Of a stretch of 64,000 nucleotides of DNA, positions 25,021-36,635 are shown one piece after another. The DNA is taken from the NCBI GenBank assembly GCA_015499995.1, contig JADNRV010000009.1, positions 372,001-436,000 on the forward strand. The letters are read 5' to 3'. The stretch is from Flammula alnicola (Eukaryota > Basidiomycota > Agaricomycetes > Agaricales > Strophariaceae). Every line of letters begins with the position of its first letter. The first letter of the stretch is position 1. Made by a program: the position numbers and the translations under genes. Under the pieces are notes generated by a model. The model did no database searches, was not told the origin of the DNA, and was given only the letters and a program-made list of their open reading frames with translations.

Positions 25021-25109
25021 CTCGAGCATCTCGCTCGGGTCCTCCCAGCAACCGAACCATCTATTCACCTTATCGATAACACAAAGTCTTCTCTACCAAC
25101 AATTCAATC

Positions 25110-25444
25110 ATGCAGGTGCGTTGTGTTCATGTCTTAGTCGATGTCAATGCTCATGGCGTTGCTTAGATGACCCAGAACGTCCTCGTTTCTCAGAGCTCTG
25201 GATGTAGTTGCACGTCGTGCAAGTGTGCTTCTGAGTGAGTACCCATTGTCCTTCCTCGACGACCTGTTGATTGACAATACCACCTTCAGCTGCACCTGCG
25301 GTACTCCTGTCTCGCAAGCTTCGTGCGGCAGCAGCACTTGCACTTGCACTTCGTGAGTATTTACCTATCTGCGCTCTCTCGACGATAGTCATTGAACCTA
25401 TCTCGTTTAGCTGCACCTGCAAGCCTAGCGACTGCAAGTGCTAA
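25110..25444 (+). CDS. Metallothionein 2 (Cys-rich metal-binding peptide)
   Basis: The exons are 25110-25115, 25167-25234, 25290-25352 and 25411-25444, with three GT-AG introns of 51-58 nt. The product of about 55 residues reads MQMTQNVLVSQSSGCSCTSC, KCASDCTCGTPVSQASCGSS, then TCTCTSCTCKPSDCKC. Its Cys doublets match those of metallothionein 1 except for a Ser at one position and a shorter middle linker. The flanking 5' DNA is also duplicated, so the two copies probably share metal-responsive control; this is inference. It is transcribed away from its paralogue at 16 kb. Confidence 0.87.
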
Positions 25445-25974
25445 ATTATTACACTTGTGCACAATGGGAGCGATATAAGATTGGAACGTTTCCTTGTCCT
25501 TCGGAAAGTTTGTAAATTTGTAAATTCGACCTCACAATGAATCGAGGCTTTTATGACTCCCTTGTCGTCTTCCTCGGAACTACAGTAGGTTCCGGCAAGT
25601 AACACGCAGACTCATTGATGTCTCTTACTAATTACTTACTAATAGTATTAATACTAAGTATTGATTAAGTATGACGCTCGCCGTGCACTATGAATTGTCA
25701 TTAAAAGCAAATTTTGGACAAAATATAAAGCTTTCGAGGCATAGATTTTTTCTCCAACTACCACCCTGAGTAAACAAGGGTTTTTGCTGAACAAGCGAAG
25801 TCTGTTTTCGTGGAGGGCCGTTGATTTGTTGATCCTGGGCTTCCGGCCCGATTATAGTCGCGTGAGCGTCACATCACGTGCGGAAGCGCGTTCTCGAATC
25901 CACAAATGAAAGCACTTGAAAAAAAAAACCCTCAAAGAAGCCGTCTCTTTCCTCTTCTCTTTCCCACTCTCGAA

Positions 25975-27086
25975 ATGGACGCTTTAGAACACTCAGGAAG
26001 CCCCTTGGCAGCATCGCTGAGAAATTCCTTCAAAGCTTGCGCCACTTGCAAGAAAAGCAATGTCCATACTTTCTCATCCTTCAAGAATTGCACCAAGTGC
26101 AGGGAGAAGAACAGGCTCAAATCGCAACTGAAGGACGAGAGGAAACGCGCGCAGCTGGCCCTGCAGGCTTCTCTGGTTCCATCGATGGCTGTGGCTAGCT
26201 ATGAAGCCATCGGACAAACCAGCGTGATGAAACGGATCGTCGATGAAAATCGCCGCGAGGGCAAGGCGATCGTGACTGCTACCGGGGCTGTGAAGAGGAA
26301 GGCGCCTAAGGCCCTGCATGAACTAGACGCGCATGAGCAGAGGGCGGTGTTGATACAGATGAAAAACCGCTTGGAGGCGACTATTAAGGCGGCCAGTGGC
26401 GGAGGAGCGGCTCCCGCGCCGGTAGTTCCTCATTTCGTGCGTCCTTTCTATCTTTATCGTGTCCGTGAGGAAGATGCTAATGTTAGCTCGTAGTCTAAAG
26501 GTGCCAAGGAGTACCAACTGGCGACTGCTCTATACGAAGCCGTGAAGCGCAGAATACAGAAGTGTTCCTCGACTCAGAGCAAGATGAACTTCAGTGGGTA
26601 CCACGCGATTGTGGCTGTCTCTACTATCGATAACCTCAAACGCGTCGAGATGGTTGTGAAAGACCTGCGCAAAATCGCACGACTTCCTTTCGAGTGCGTT
26701 TCCCCCTTCTTCACCCTTCTATGATATCTATCTGTGTAATATATGCGCTAATGCCCAATTTCACAATCAGTTACACGAAATCTGATCAATCATATGACTT
26801 CGAAACCAGGGCGAGGACGTCTACTTTCCAATGTACCTGTCTTGGCCACGCACCCGTTCAAGCCGCGGCGCCCCATCCTCAAGCCGCTGTCCCTACGGGC
26901 TCGATGAAAGGCACTCAAGGAGACTTGATCAGGAAGGCCCGAGCCATGAACGCTGTGTCTGGCCTCACCGTACCACGGTTATGCGGTGGCAGGGTCGTCG
27001 TAACGGCGGTGGACGACGGAACTCACCCTCTTCGTATTGTTGGGCAACGGATCATCGTTCGGGTCGAGCATCCGGGGAGCAGTTAG
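25975..27086 (+). CDS. Uncharacterised Zn-ribbon-like, Agaricomycete-type protein
   Basis: The start at 25975 (MDALEHSGSPLAASLRNSFK) is preferred to the upstream in-frame ATG at 25906, which lies in a basic, poor context. Residues ~24-45 carry CATCKK...NCTKCREKNR, two C-x-x-C pairs like a small zinc ribbon, followed by a basic helix. An intron starting GTGCGT after PVVPHF joins to SKGAKEYQLATALYEAVKRR. A second exon follows with NFSGYHAIVAVSTIDNLKRV and LRKIARLPF. Another intron leads to a last exon with FETRARTSTFQCTCLGHAP and a tail ending VEHPGSS at 27086. I have seen this layout in other basidiomycete genomes, but no function is known to me. The second splice junction is less certain than the first. 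Confidence 0.6.
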
Positions 27087-27406
27087 ACGAAGCTATAGAC
27101 GAAGACACGTTTGAATGTCTATTATACCAGCTGAACTTTCTTTTTGATACTTCAGGCTCTGCACTGTTAATGCATACTGTACAGTTCTACCTTGTCTCGT
27201 ATGTGTACTTACTTTACCTAGTACTTATATCACTTGCTATTCTTTACTGTACATATCCTTATACCATTCAATTGCTGCATTTATTCTACGTAAAAATCTA
27301 AGATCTTACCCCAGGAGTTTGATAGATAATGACAAGACGAGACATGGGATTCAGAAACTATCCATCCGACTGGAAGAGCCTACCAGAAGGAGACATTTTA
27401 TTAGTA

Positions 27407-27960
27407 CTATTGTGACCAATGATAAACGTTTAAGGGTTTAAACCGTGAGCTGTGGTACAACACTCTCCGAATGATAGCTAGATAGCCCTTTACACTCAGC
27501 ACAAATTCGGTATTGGCATCTCGGACTGGGGAAAGAAGCAACTCTTCTAGAGCTTCCATGGTCTTCTCCGTGAGGATTGTTTGAGCCCAACGGATGTGAA
27601 TCAGCGTTTTGCAGAATGAGATAGCACCCGTTGAGAAAGTAGCGAGGATAATTAGGATTTTGGAGAATGAGGATTGCTGCAAGCATGTGAGGTACAGGCA
27701 AGCGTACAATGTTAGGAACGCTGTGCTCAAAATGTTTCACCAAAAGTTGAGCGTACATTAGAGAGCTCTGTCCAGGATTCATTGCTTCCGATTCTTGACG
27801 GCGTTACTAACTTGAGTTTCAATCATACCTCGCGGGCGTCGTGAATGGCTGTGCTCTGGTTACGGTTTGTGCCATGACTACTTCAACCTGCCCACAGTAT
27901 AGCGGGCAGAACGGTTGTCCCATTTCAGTCAAGGGACGATTCGCTGAAGACGTCGAAGAT
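27407..27960 (-). CDS. Possible small uncharacterised gene
   Basis: Minus-strand frames here include RWAQTILTEKTMEALEELLL and NTEFVLSVKGYLAIIRR, which look like amphipathic helices of a real protein. Upstream, around 27.9 kb, is a frame reading MGQPFCPLYCGQVEVVMAQT that could be a first exon with a GTATGA donor. I could not fix all junctions and recognise no family. The gene may be real but small, or a degraded remnant. Confidence 0.3.
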
Positions 27961-28271
27961 CGTCATGTTGTCGTACATTCCAGAGGCTTACTATCGTCGT
28001 TCAATTCAATATAAGCAACCTTGACCTCACTAAGGAGTCTGTGAAGGAGACTAATCTTGACCGTCTGACTCGACAGTCAGCGTGTGTTGTTATAGCATCA
28101 ATTCCGATTCGTTATTGGCTGCCGTCGCGACTCGCACGATGCACGTGACCTACGTTTTTTGTCGCAGTGCCAGTATTCGGATTCCGCTTCGCTCCATCTT
28201 GTCCAACTTGTCTTCTTGCTCCTCAACCACCTCTTCTCTCCCATCCTACCTTCTCCACAACACGTAGACTA

Positions 28272-29279
28272 ATGGCTTCATTCCTTAGACGATTCACAAC
28301 TTCCGCTTCTGCGGGTAAAACAATGTACTTCACTCTCGCTGCTGCTTCTGCAGTTCCACTATATGCCGTACTGAACGACAATTCTTCCCCTGCGGCCCCG
28401 AATTCTAGGGCTAATGTATTCGTGAGTTTCATATTCCAGATTTGTACCGTTCTCGAGCTCACGAATCTTCCTCGTTCTCTCCTTGCCCTTGTGGCGTGAC
28501 TTGCGTCGACTTCAAATTCGTCACCAAATTTCGCTGGCTGCCTGTTTCAAACTCTTATCTCCGTGTGGAACCATGAACAAACGTACTTAGTTCGACGTTG
28601 CCATCAACGCTAAGCCGTCAGGCCGCATTGTGTTCCAACTCTTCGACGAGACAGTCCCAAAAACAGCACGCAACTTCCGTGAGCTGGCGACAGGCCAGCA
28701 CGGGTTCGGATACGCTGGAAGTAAATTCCACCGAGTCATCCCCAACGTATGTTTCAGTGTTTTATGTGCTATCATGTACCAACCATCCCTTGGCAGTTTA
28801 TGCTCCAAGGCGGTGATTTCACAAACCACAACGGCACGGGAGGAAAATCTATTTATGGAACCAAGTTTGCTGGTGCGTTCTCTTGTCCAGTTACATTCCC
28901 TTCTCTTGGAGTACGTGTCTGTGGCCATGAACTCTGAACCCTTTCGTGATGTAGATGAGAATTTCGAACTGAAGCACACCACCCCCGGCCTCCTTTCGAT
29001 GGCAAACGCTGGACGCGACACCAACGGATCCCAATTCTTCATCACTACTGTCAGGACACCATGGGTACGTTCACGTTGTCCCTTCTTTACCTTGATATGT
29101 ATGGATGGATGGACGACTTACGATTTTCTGTGCTCGTTGCTCAGCTGGATGGCAAACACGTCGTGTTCGGAAAAGTGGTCGAGGGCATGGACGTCGTGAA
29201 GGAGATTGAGAAGACGGGTACTGACAGCGGACGGACCACGAAAACGGTCACTATCACCTCGTCTGGCATCGTGGAGTAG
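28272..29279 (+). CDS. Cyclophilin-type peptidyl-prolyl cis-trans isomerase, probably mitochondrial
   Basis: Five exons start at ATG 28272. The N-terminus [20 protein letters not shown] is basic and Ser/Thr-rich without acidic residues, like a mitochondrial presequence, and a hydrophobic stretch follows. After a 159 nt intron (28432-28590) comes the cyclophilin domain: [29 protein letters not shown], then FHRVIPN joined across an intron to [16 protein letters not shown]. Next come [20 protein letters not shown] and [19 protein letters not shown], with the stop at 29279. The catalytic Arg (FHRVIP) and the residues of the active-site groove (MLQGGDF, SQFFIT, VVFGKV) are all present, so the enzyme should be active. 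It catalyses proline isomerisation during protein folding. Confidence 0.93.
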
Positions 29280-29688
29280 AGTGTCGATATCTGGCTAGAT
29301 ATGACACGACCACCCTTATTTTTTCGGTATGACGGCTCACGCTGAATCTAACTGTGCATCTTGTTTCGACATCTTCTGAGGAATCGCGCGTGCTGTTGCA
29401 TATATTATTCCTCGCGACAGGAGGAATTCACTGCGAGAACCTCCGCCAAGGAGCAAAGAGCGGCTTGGCTCCGCTTCAAACCTTCCTGAGAGATTGTCAT
29501 CACCAAGTGCGGGAAAGTTTCTAACCAGGTATGTTCTCAATTTCCATATTTCGCGTACCGTATCTGAACAAACACGCATAGGGATCGGCCACTTTTGTTT
29601 GAACTTGCACTCGCATCGCTTTCATCTAATGACAGGAGCGTCTGAAAATGAAACGAGAATGAGATAGAGTGACCGCCGGACGGGCAGA

Positions 29689-30406
29689 ATGGCATCGTTG
29701 TGCTTCACTCGTTGTCGTTCAGGGACAATACTGGATTCGGTTTTAAAGCGCCTTCAAAGCCCCGGCCTGTTTGTCCAAGGGCTCGAACTCGCGTTCATCG
29801 TCCGCTTTTCATCTTTGCTTTTGAATCACGTCGCTTATTCTCCTCTGCTGGCCCTTCTCCCTATCCTTCGTTCAATTGACCTGTCTTACGATGTCGTGCG
29901 ACAGACGCTACATGCCACTCGGGCTTCATTGCACTGTGTCATGAAATCCGGATACCGCACCACACGCCTGCACAATCGCACGGGAGATATGGCCATTGAG
30001 CTCAAACTATCGCGTATAGATTTAGATCTCGAAGGAAAGCAGGCCTTACTCATTCCCGAGTCATCTTCCTTCCTCACAACTGAGGCAACTCAAAATCAAT
30101 GCGGTGATTTCGATACAAGATCAACGTGGAATATCGCCCGGAGCTGCCTAGTGACTATCTTCACCTATTGCTCTCCACATGAATGTACTAGGACTAGATG
30201 AAGGACGGTGGCCAACTAGTTTCCGCCGAGCAAAGGTTATGTTACTCGTGGTGGTGACCCCAGAGCTTATTGTGGCATGGGTGACGAAGAACAGGAGGAC
30301 GGCCAATGAGATCGCAAACAAGTTCAGGCGCCGCGCGCAAACCTTCCTCCCCAGTGCGGATAATCGCCATGCCCAGCGCACGGTTTCAACAGGTCCACGT
30401 CGATAG
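29689..30406 (+). pseudogene. Basidiomycete membrane-protein family fragment, frameshifted
   Basis: The frame from 29689 contains DTRSTWNIARSCLVTIFTY. Near 30172 the frame shifts and continues as HMNVLGLDEGRW, FRRAKVMLLVVVTPELIVAW and NEIANKF. Together these match a large Agaricomycete family with the pattern R-S/T-x-W-x-I-x-x-S-C ... T-I-F ... H-x-N-x-P/L ... RR-x-x-x-M ... PE-x-x-x-x-W. The function of that family is unknown; hydrophobic spans suggest a membrane location. The shift needs one extra base to restore the frame. The expected long C-terminal part is missing. Confidence 0.55.
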
Positions 30407-30978
30407 GCCTGGGTATTACTAACATGAGGTGTATTACCTCCAAGCGGAGGTCTGTCGGCAGGATGAAGAGGAATTGCGGAGAGTGGCGGTGGCGCAAGAG
30501 AGCATGGGCTTAATGTATTCTAGGCGAGGGATTGTTGAGCGCGGGCATGATAGGACTGCGAAGCGCCACAGCGTCGACGGCCTATACTCATATACCCAAG
30601 AAAGTGGTTGAAGGGGTCTGGGTGCTGTAGAGTCGGTTAAATATCTAAGTATAACATCGACCACTACGGCGGTCGATATTTCGGCAGCCGACCCAGAGAA
30701 GAGGAAAGACATACTGTAACGAGAGAACGTCTTAGAATCTCGCGAACACGGGAAGTGCAGATATGTTCTTAGTGAATGCCAGTAGAACCTTTGGGCAAGA
30801 CAATAGGAATAGTTTTTGGAGAACGGCAAGCCTGAAAAAGGATGGGACAGCCTGAATGGTTGGAATAGGTCAATTGTCTCACGTTGTCAGATAATAAGCG
30901 CCCATCCTCGCTGTTACCTCGAGACGAGGCCGTGCGCATATAAATACGCTTCCAACATATGGGTAGCGGTATAACGAC

Positions 30979-31350
30979 GTGAACGTAAACCCCACCATCA
31001 ATGTTACTGATCCTTCCTCTGCTGTATCTTGTGCGAGGCGGCATCCACGCAGCCCCGACAGCCCCATTTCTTCTTCGCGACACTCCTATGCCCAACCGCT
31101 CATCTCATGCTTGCACATGTCCCATCAGCGAACGATATGGGACATCCCGTGGAGCTGCTTCTCCACGGTGTTCACATGCTCCCGGGTTGCCGTTCACCCG
31201 AACATTCCCGCTCCTGGGGCGAAATGCGCGTTACATTGACGCGCTTGGAATTGATGGTATGGACGATCATCGCCCCGGAGATGATGATACTTTGGGCGAT
31301 GAGACAGTGGTTTGGTGCGTGTTCTGATGACTCCAACTCGGATTCGGACT
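30979..31350 (+). pseudogene. Second fragment of the same membrane-protein family, frameshifted
   Basis: One frame reads RTIWDIPWSCFSTVFTCSRV, then AVHPNIPAPG. About position 31225 the homology passes to another frame, RVTLTRLELMVWTIIAPEMM, then WAMRQWFGA. This is the same motif order as the 29.7 kb fragment, less than 1 kb upstream. It is a remnant, not a working gene. Confidence 0.55.
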
Positions 31351-31871
31351 CTGACTCTGACGACGAGTCGTCATCTGATGACAGTGTTTCAGTGGACTCT
31401 GGTCGTCGCGATGCTACTAGCTTGGCTTCGCCGCCCTTCATGATCTCGAACGCCACCCCGTCATCGAGGCAGAGATGACTCGCGCTCTCCCTCTCGCTCG
31501 CCTGTCAGCTGACGAAAGGACAGATCTCCACCACCAACACCCACGTCGCGACGCGAAAGACACGGAGGAGACCGCTGACCGCCTCCTCCTGTCCGCTCGC
31601 CTTCTCCCGTCCCACCTCACGCAGCGGCCTCGTTCGCCTCCTCCACACATGCGACGGGACGACAAAGATGGTGGAAGGAGGTCAAGGTCGCCTCCGCCTC
31701 ATTTGGGCCGTGGCGGAGGTGGCAGAAGCAACGATGACGCGCTGGGGTGGACACTGGGACAGGGATAGGCCGAGGTCGCCTCCCAACCGAGAGCGCGAGA
31801 GGGAAAGGGAAAGGGACAGAGAAATCATGTCCTCCAGAGAAAGAGATCATGGATATGAACGCAGAGGATGA
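31320..31871 (+). pseudogene. Ser/Asp-rich and Arg/Ser-Pro-rich tail, frames broken
   Basis: Right after the membrane-family fragment, the sequence encodes runs of SDSDSDSDDESSSDD and then RPRSPPPHMRR, RSRSPPPHLGRG, and RERERERERDRE to the stop at 31871. The RS/SP parts fall in different frames that change at least twice. Such tails occur in splicing-factor proteins, but no globular domain is left to name one. I read this as the 3' end of an RS-type gene fused to unrelated remnants. Confidence 0.4.
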
Positions 31872-32423
31872 TCAAGAAGCATTTGGAGAATGATTCCGAC
31901 TGAAGGTTATGCACATTTATCTCTCTTCTCTAACTAAATACCATATGTGCCAACCGTGTACTTGTGTTTTACTTTTGCAACACTTCATTGGCAGACTAGG
32001 AAAGATTTAATTGAGGTATTTATGTACATTTCAGTTTGGGGGGGTGATATTGGTATGGAAAATGGGATCGATGTGTACAAGATGATGACATATTTTACAT
32101 GTGCAATGAGCTAAAAGCAGCAAGGTCAGTTAAGAATCAGGAAGATGGTTGAAAAGCAAGACGGACTTCAAGAAATTTGTACCAAGAAATGAGGAGAATG
32201 CTGGATCAGAGGAAGTACATGTTCTGGGCCATACGCGGGTTAACCTTTTGGAATGCGGCTTGCCATGTAGATAAATCAAAGGTCGACCCGCCGCTGACAG
32301 TGGATGCACTGTCATCGAAGTCAAGCCTTTCATTTGGATCTATATGAAATACTCCACGAGAGCAAACCAACTGGCGAGGATAAAATCAGAGTCGACTGCA
32401 AATCAAGGTTAACGGGGACTTAC

Positions 32424-32431
32424 ATCCGCAT
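32424..32431 (-). other. 8-nt micro-exon of the Argonaute gene
   Basis: ATGCGGAT is flanked by TTTCGCAG on the 5' side and GTAAGT on the 3' side. Joined to its neighbours it gives PAPVY-YAD-LVCSR, supplying the last acidic position of the PIWI catalytic set. Without it the frame is lost. Confidence 0.7.
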
Positions 32432-34850
32432 CTGCGAAAGACACAGCATTACTCAATAATATAAGAGCATAGTTAAACCTCGGCACTTACAGTACACTGG
32501 GGCCGGAATAGAAACGGAGCGGGTCGCCTTCACGTATACATGGCAGAGCGAATAGGCGAGGTCCTGGATCCAACGTAGATGAGGCACTGACCCTACCTCG
32601 GATACATACTTGCCAGTGAGATCTGAGCAATTCTCATCCTTGAGCACAACGTAGTGACTCGACCGAGATGCTAGGAAAAGGCGTCAATGGTCAGCGAAAC
32701 GCTCATAGATTAATGACCTTACTGCCTTGAATGGCCGAATGGCTCTGTAAATAGAAATCAGAAATGGCAGGATGTGTGATCTCGGTATCGATCACGCTTC
32801 CAGCGCGGCAATTTCCCGTTCTGTCCCCCTCCCTAGACGCCACATTGAGTTGATTCCCAAATAACGAAGATCTGCGACATACTTAGGTGACGTTGGAAAG
32901 AACACGGCATGGTGACTAAGATGTGAATAAAGAATATCAGATGAACTATATTTCAAAAATCCTGAAAATAGCAGAAGAGCCTACCGTTTGCCAACCACAA
33001 TGAACGTAAGGAGCGGGTGGGGGTCTTTTACTCCTCGGCGTTCCCAAACATCCTTGAACGCCGCTACATGAAGTTATGTTAATCATGCAACAGAGAGATG
33101 AAATATGGGAATACCTTTGATAGCTGCGATCTCTTGGATGGAGACCGCCTCAAACTCTCCCTCAGATACACCATCTCGAAAAAAGATGATGCGGCGTGGG
33201 AGTCTTCTGTACCTCTTGTCGAAAGTCTGGATTGCAGTGTCAACAAATGTGCGCAGGTCTTCAATTATCTCAGTCCTAGGCGCCTGTATTCCTGTGAGCG
33301 CGGCATACTGGGTCGCATGATGTTGATCAAGCGAATAGACCAAGCTTGTGACAGAGGGTTTCTGTACACCTGGCCCCGGATGGCCCACATCCGCACCTGC
33401 ATGATAATTAATACATCACAAAAAATAGCAAAGTAATCTGGCTACCCATGATCATGAATGGCTCTTTCTCTAGCTGCTCCATAATTAGGGAGGAACCCTT
33501 TGAATTACGCCCGCCAAGACGGGCATTCAGTCTAAGCGAGAGGTCAATGCAAGCATCCCCAGTATCTCGCGGAAACGTACTTCAAAGCGTTATTATTCCA
33601 GTATTGGTTGTTTGCTTTGCCAAGCTTGCTTTGGCGGAGACACTGGGTCTTGATTCCTGGTAGAGACTATGAGGCAAGGAGCGTCTTGGTTGATATCTTT
33701 GACGTACCATTACGAATATCACCCCAATGTTTGACACTATTCCTTATGGGAGCTGCGTTGGTTGGCAAAATAATGATCAAGAGGGTTTTTGCCAAAATGT
33801 CTGTGTCCCCCTTTACTGCATTGAAGACATTTTGCATGACACCATCAAGAATCTGTGGATCGCGGAGAACGTAAGTATTATCTAAAACAAGACAGCCGAA
33901 GACCATACTCTAAAGACATCATGTCCATTTCCATTGACAATTGCGTGATAAGGCTTGACAGCTGTACAAATAAGGAAGGCCATTTTTAGTTCAACAAATG
34001 CGGAGGAAAAAAAGTTTTTCGTACCCATTCCTAAAGTGTCAATATTAGTTATGAGAGATGCATATATTCGATAGAACACTTACCAAGGTTGCTACAAGAC
34101 TGCATCAAGTTGCGCATCATGTGTTTGCACTGTTCTCCACTGATCTGGCCAGAGCAGAAGTTGATTACAACCCAGGATTCGAGACTCTGAGGATCTTACA
34201 GCTTTTTCCCAAGAACATTCCATGCCCCGTTTTGAGGAGTCTATTGATACATTGATATTGAGTAAAAGACGACAAAAATGTTTCAAGCTCGTGAACGAAT
34301 AGGCGTACCACATCCTGTCCATGGTATTGAACGGTGGGAGTCTCCAAGATTGTAGCGTTGATCGTCAAAGGTCGAGTGTCAACCTTCATGCCAAATTCCT
34401 TGACAAACTCGGATTTATCGTAGCCTTCAGCCTGGTAATAACCAACGCAGTTAAAAGGGCGATCAGGCATCAGGAACGAAAAAACAAATAAATCACCTCT
34501 TCGGTAATTTTTTTGAGTCGTTCTTGAGGCCTGATCGTCGAGAATTCAACCATTTTCGCCGTTATGTTCTCTGGCACCTTCCGTTTGAATAGCTGCCCGT
34601 ATTCAACCTCACAAAGTTCTACGGGAACGATATCTTGGTTGGTAGCCTTACTGCCCGTCAGGCGAACACCAACGATCTGGGGCCACTTGATATGTATTCC
34701 ATAAGCCTCTTGGAAATAATGCTGCAGGAGTAATCAGTATATTGTATGCACCTGGCCCATCAAAAGACATCAATTACCTTGACAGATGTCTCTCGATCGT
34801 CGTCCTTTGTGAAAACATATTCTCCCGCCTCAGGAACTAGGCCACGGATA

Positions 34851-35033
34851 TGTAAGCCTGTCGTGGCAATGGACAGGAAAGCACTAAGAGCGGGAGTCAC
34901 ACGAGGTAAACAGGACCGAGCTCTGTTGGGGTGAACGACGAGTACGTAGTACGAGGACAAAAGGTAAACTACTGTACGGAAATGTGTGGTGACTACATAA
35001 GGCTTGTGTATGTAAGCTGTGACCAGCCTTACA
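34851..35033 (-). repeat. LTR (3' copy relative to gag), 183 bp
   Basis: Begins TGTAAG and ends TTACA, the usual TG...CA. Identical by eye to the right-hand copy over the shared 174 + 9 bp. Confidence 0.92.
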
Positions 35034-35226
35034 CTCTCCCATACTCTAGAACAAAAACCGGTCATTAAGAAATAATCAAATGGTGGAGGAACAAACAGCA
35101 GACTGCGGTGCACGAACAAGGAAATGAAGGTATCACGGGTGCGTGAAAAGAGAGTGGTAGTAAGTTCGAACACAATTATCGGTAGCCAGAAGGTATCGCA
35201 GAAAAAATAAACAGAAAAATTAAAAT

Positions 35227-36309
35227 TCAATCAGACCTATCAGAGTCGGAATCCTCATCCCATTCGTCACCTTGAAGTACAAACGACGAAGGTAAGACGG
35301 CGGCGATATGGTGTTCCTCGGAAGAATCATCGTCCTCAGGTGGTGCCATCACAGATGCAACAATACCAGCTGCCGGCGGAATCCCATTCACTTTATCGCC
35401 AGGGCAGTTACGAGAACCATGGGGAGTCCAACCACGAGAGGCCGGTGTCTTCCTGCAGCGAAAGCAGCCACCAGCTAATTTGAGCGCTTCACGTTCAGCA
35501 TGAGAGAGGTCAGGACGAGACGGCAGCGCCGCAGATGGAGTTGTAATGCTCTGCGAAGAAAGGACGGGTCGGACAAGGCGTTCAGCAACCATAGCATCCC
35601 AAGTAGACGTCATGAGGCCAATCAAGGCATCGAGTTTGATATCGCCATACTTGAAATTGGGGATTGAGCGGATGCGGAGGCTGAGGATAGGGTGACAGAA
35701 AAAAAGGAGGTGGTTCTTCACGACTGAGTCGTTGACAGTAAAACCCGCACCGCTCGAAGCCAATGCATTACGAGCATTCTGCAGGGTAGTGACGAAATCC
35801 GTGAAGGGCGAGGAACCCTGCGAAACAGCATAAAACTTCGCGAGTGCATCCATACGCCAGTTAGGGGGCACGAAACGGTCCTTTACACGCTGAGCGAACA
35901 CATTCCACGATGTCACGAGCTTGAGATCATCGCGGTTTTCATTCCACCAATGCTTCGCGGGCGCACTCTCCATCTTCAGACCAGCGAGAAGCACCTGTAG
36001 CGAAACCTTCATCACCTTATCTGAGTTCATCGCAGACCAAGCCTCAAAAGTGTCTTCACACAAGTTGAGCCAAGACGTAAGGTTGGCTGCATCGAGATCG
36101 CCAGTGAGGGCGGGCAGATCGATCTTCGTCATCTTTGAAGGCCTTCGGGGAACAGACTGAACAGGGCGAGGAATGCCAGAAAGGGTGTTGTCAGGCTCAA
36201 GGTGAGGTGGGCGGTCGTGTTGAGCCGTGGTGAAAGGCGATGGATCAGCAGAGGCGGCTCTTGCACGACGAGTGGGCAGTTGGAGTGCGTCGAGAATAGG
36301 GAGGTCCAA
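35227..36309 (-). CDS. Retrotransposon Gag protein
   Basis: An intact 360-codon frame starts at 36309 (MDLPILDALQLPTRRARAAS). The middle matches the fungal Gypsy-type Gag pattern: ALTGDLDAANLTSWLNLCED, KHWWNENRDDLK, then RVKDRFVPPNWRMDALAKFY. A C-terminal CCHC-like knuckle reads GGCFRCRKTP ... HGSRNCPGD (C-x2-C-x13-H-x4-C, longer than the classical spacing). The tail is acidic. Gag would package the element RNA into virus-like particles. It is the only protein this element encodes, in the same orientation as the host Argonaute gene. Confidence 0.88.
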   Translation of the reverse strand: MDLPILDALQLPTRRARAASADPSPFTTAQHDRPPHLEPDNTLSGIPRPVQSVPRRPSKMTKIDLPALTGDLDAANLTSWLNLCEDTFEAWSAMNSDKVMKVSLQVLLAGLKMESAPAKHWWNENRDDLKLVTSWNVFAQRVKDRFVPPNWRMDALAKFYAVSQGSSPFTDFVTTLQNARNALASSGAGFTVNDSVVKNHLLFFCHPILSLRIRSIPNFKYGDIKLDALIGLMTSTWDAMVAERLVRPVLSSQSITTPSAALPSRPDLSHAEREALKLAGGCFRCRKTPASRGWTPHGSRNCPGDKVNGIPPAAGIVASVMAPPEDDDSSEEHHIAAVLPSSFVLQGDEWDEDSDSDRSD

Positions 36310-36635
36310 GGCAGCAGCAGTGGTGCGCGTGAAATGAGGTCGAGGATCCAGCGCGGCTTGAACCTGTAAGGGCGGTGTGCCAAAAGCTCGAAAATGGGCA
36401 ATTTCGTAGGGGCGGGTTGCGACGGGGACGGTAAAGAACGCGGCTGAAGTTTAAAAAAAAGTGTAAGCCTGTCGTGGCAATGGACAGGAAAGCACTAAGA
36501 GCGGGAGTCACACGAGGTAAACAGGACCGAGCTCTGTTGGGGTGAACGACGAGTACGTAGTACGAGGACAAAAGGTAAACTACTGTACGGAAATGTGTGG
36601 TGACTACATAAGGCTTGTGTATGTAAGCTGTGACC

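Larger units (their letters stand above)
24848..25444 (+). repeat. Inverted duplication arm 2 (metallothionein gene plus promoter)
   Basis: This arm is the reverse-complement counterpart of 15976-16608. It shares promoter blocks, TATA box, intron positions and coding sequence. The arms enclose about 8.2 kb with four unrelated genes. Confidence 0.85.
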
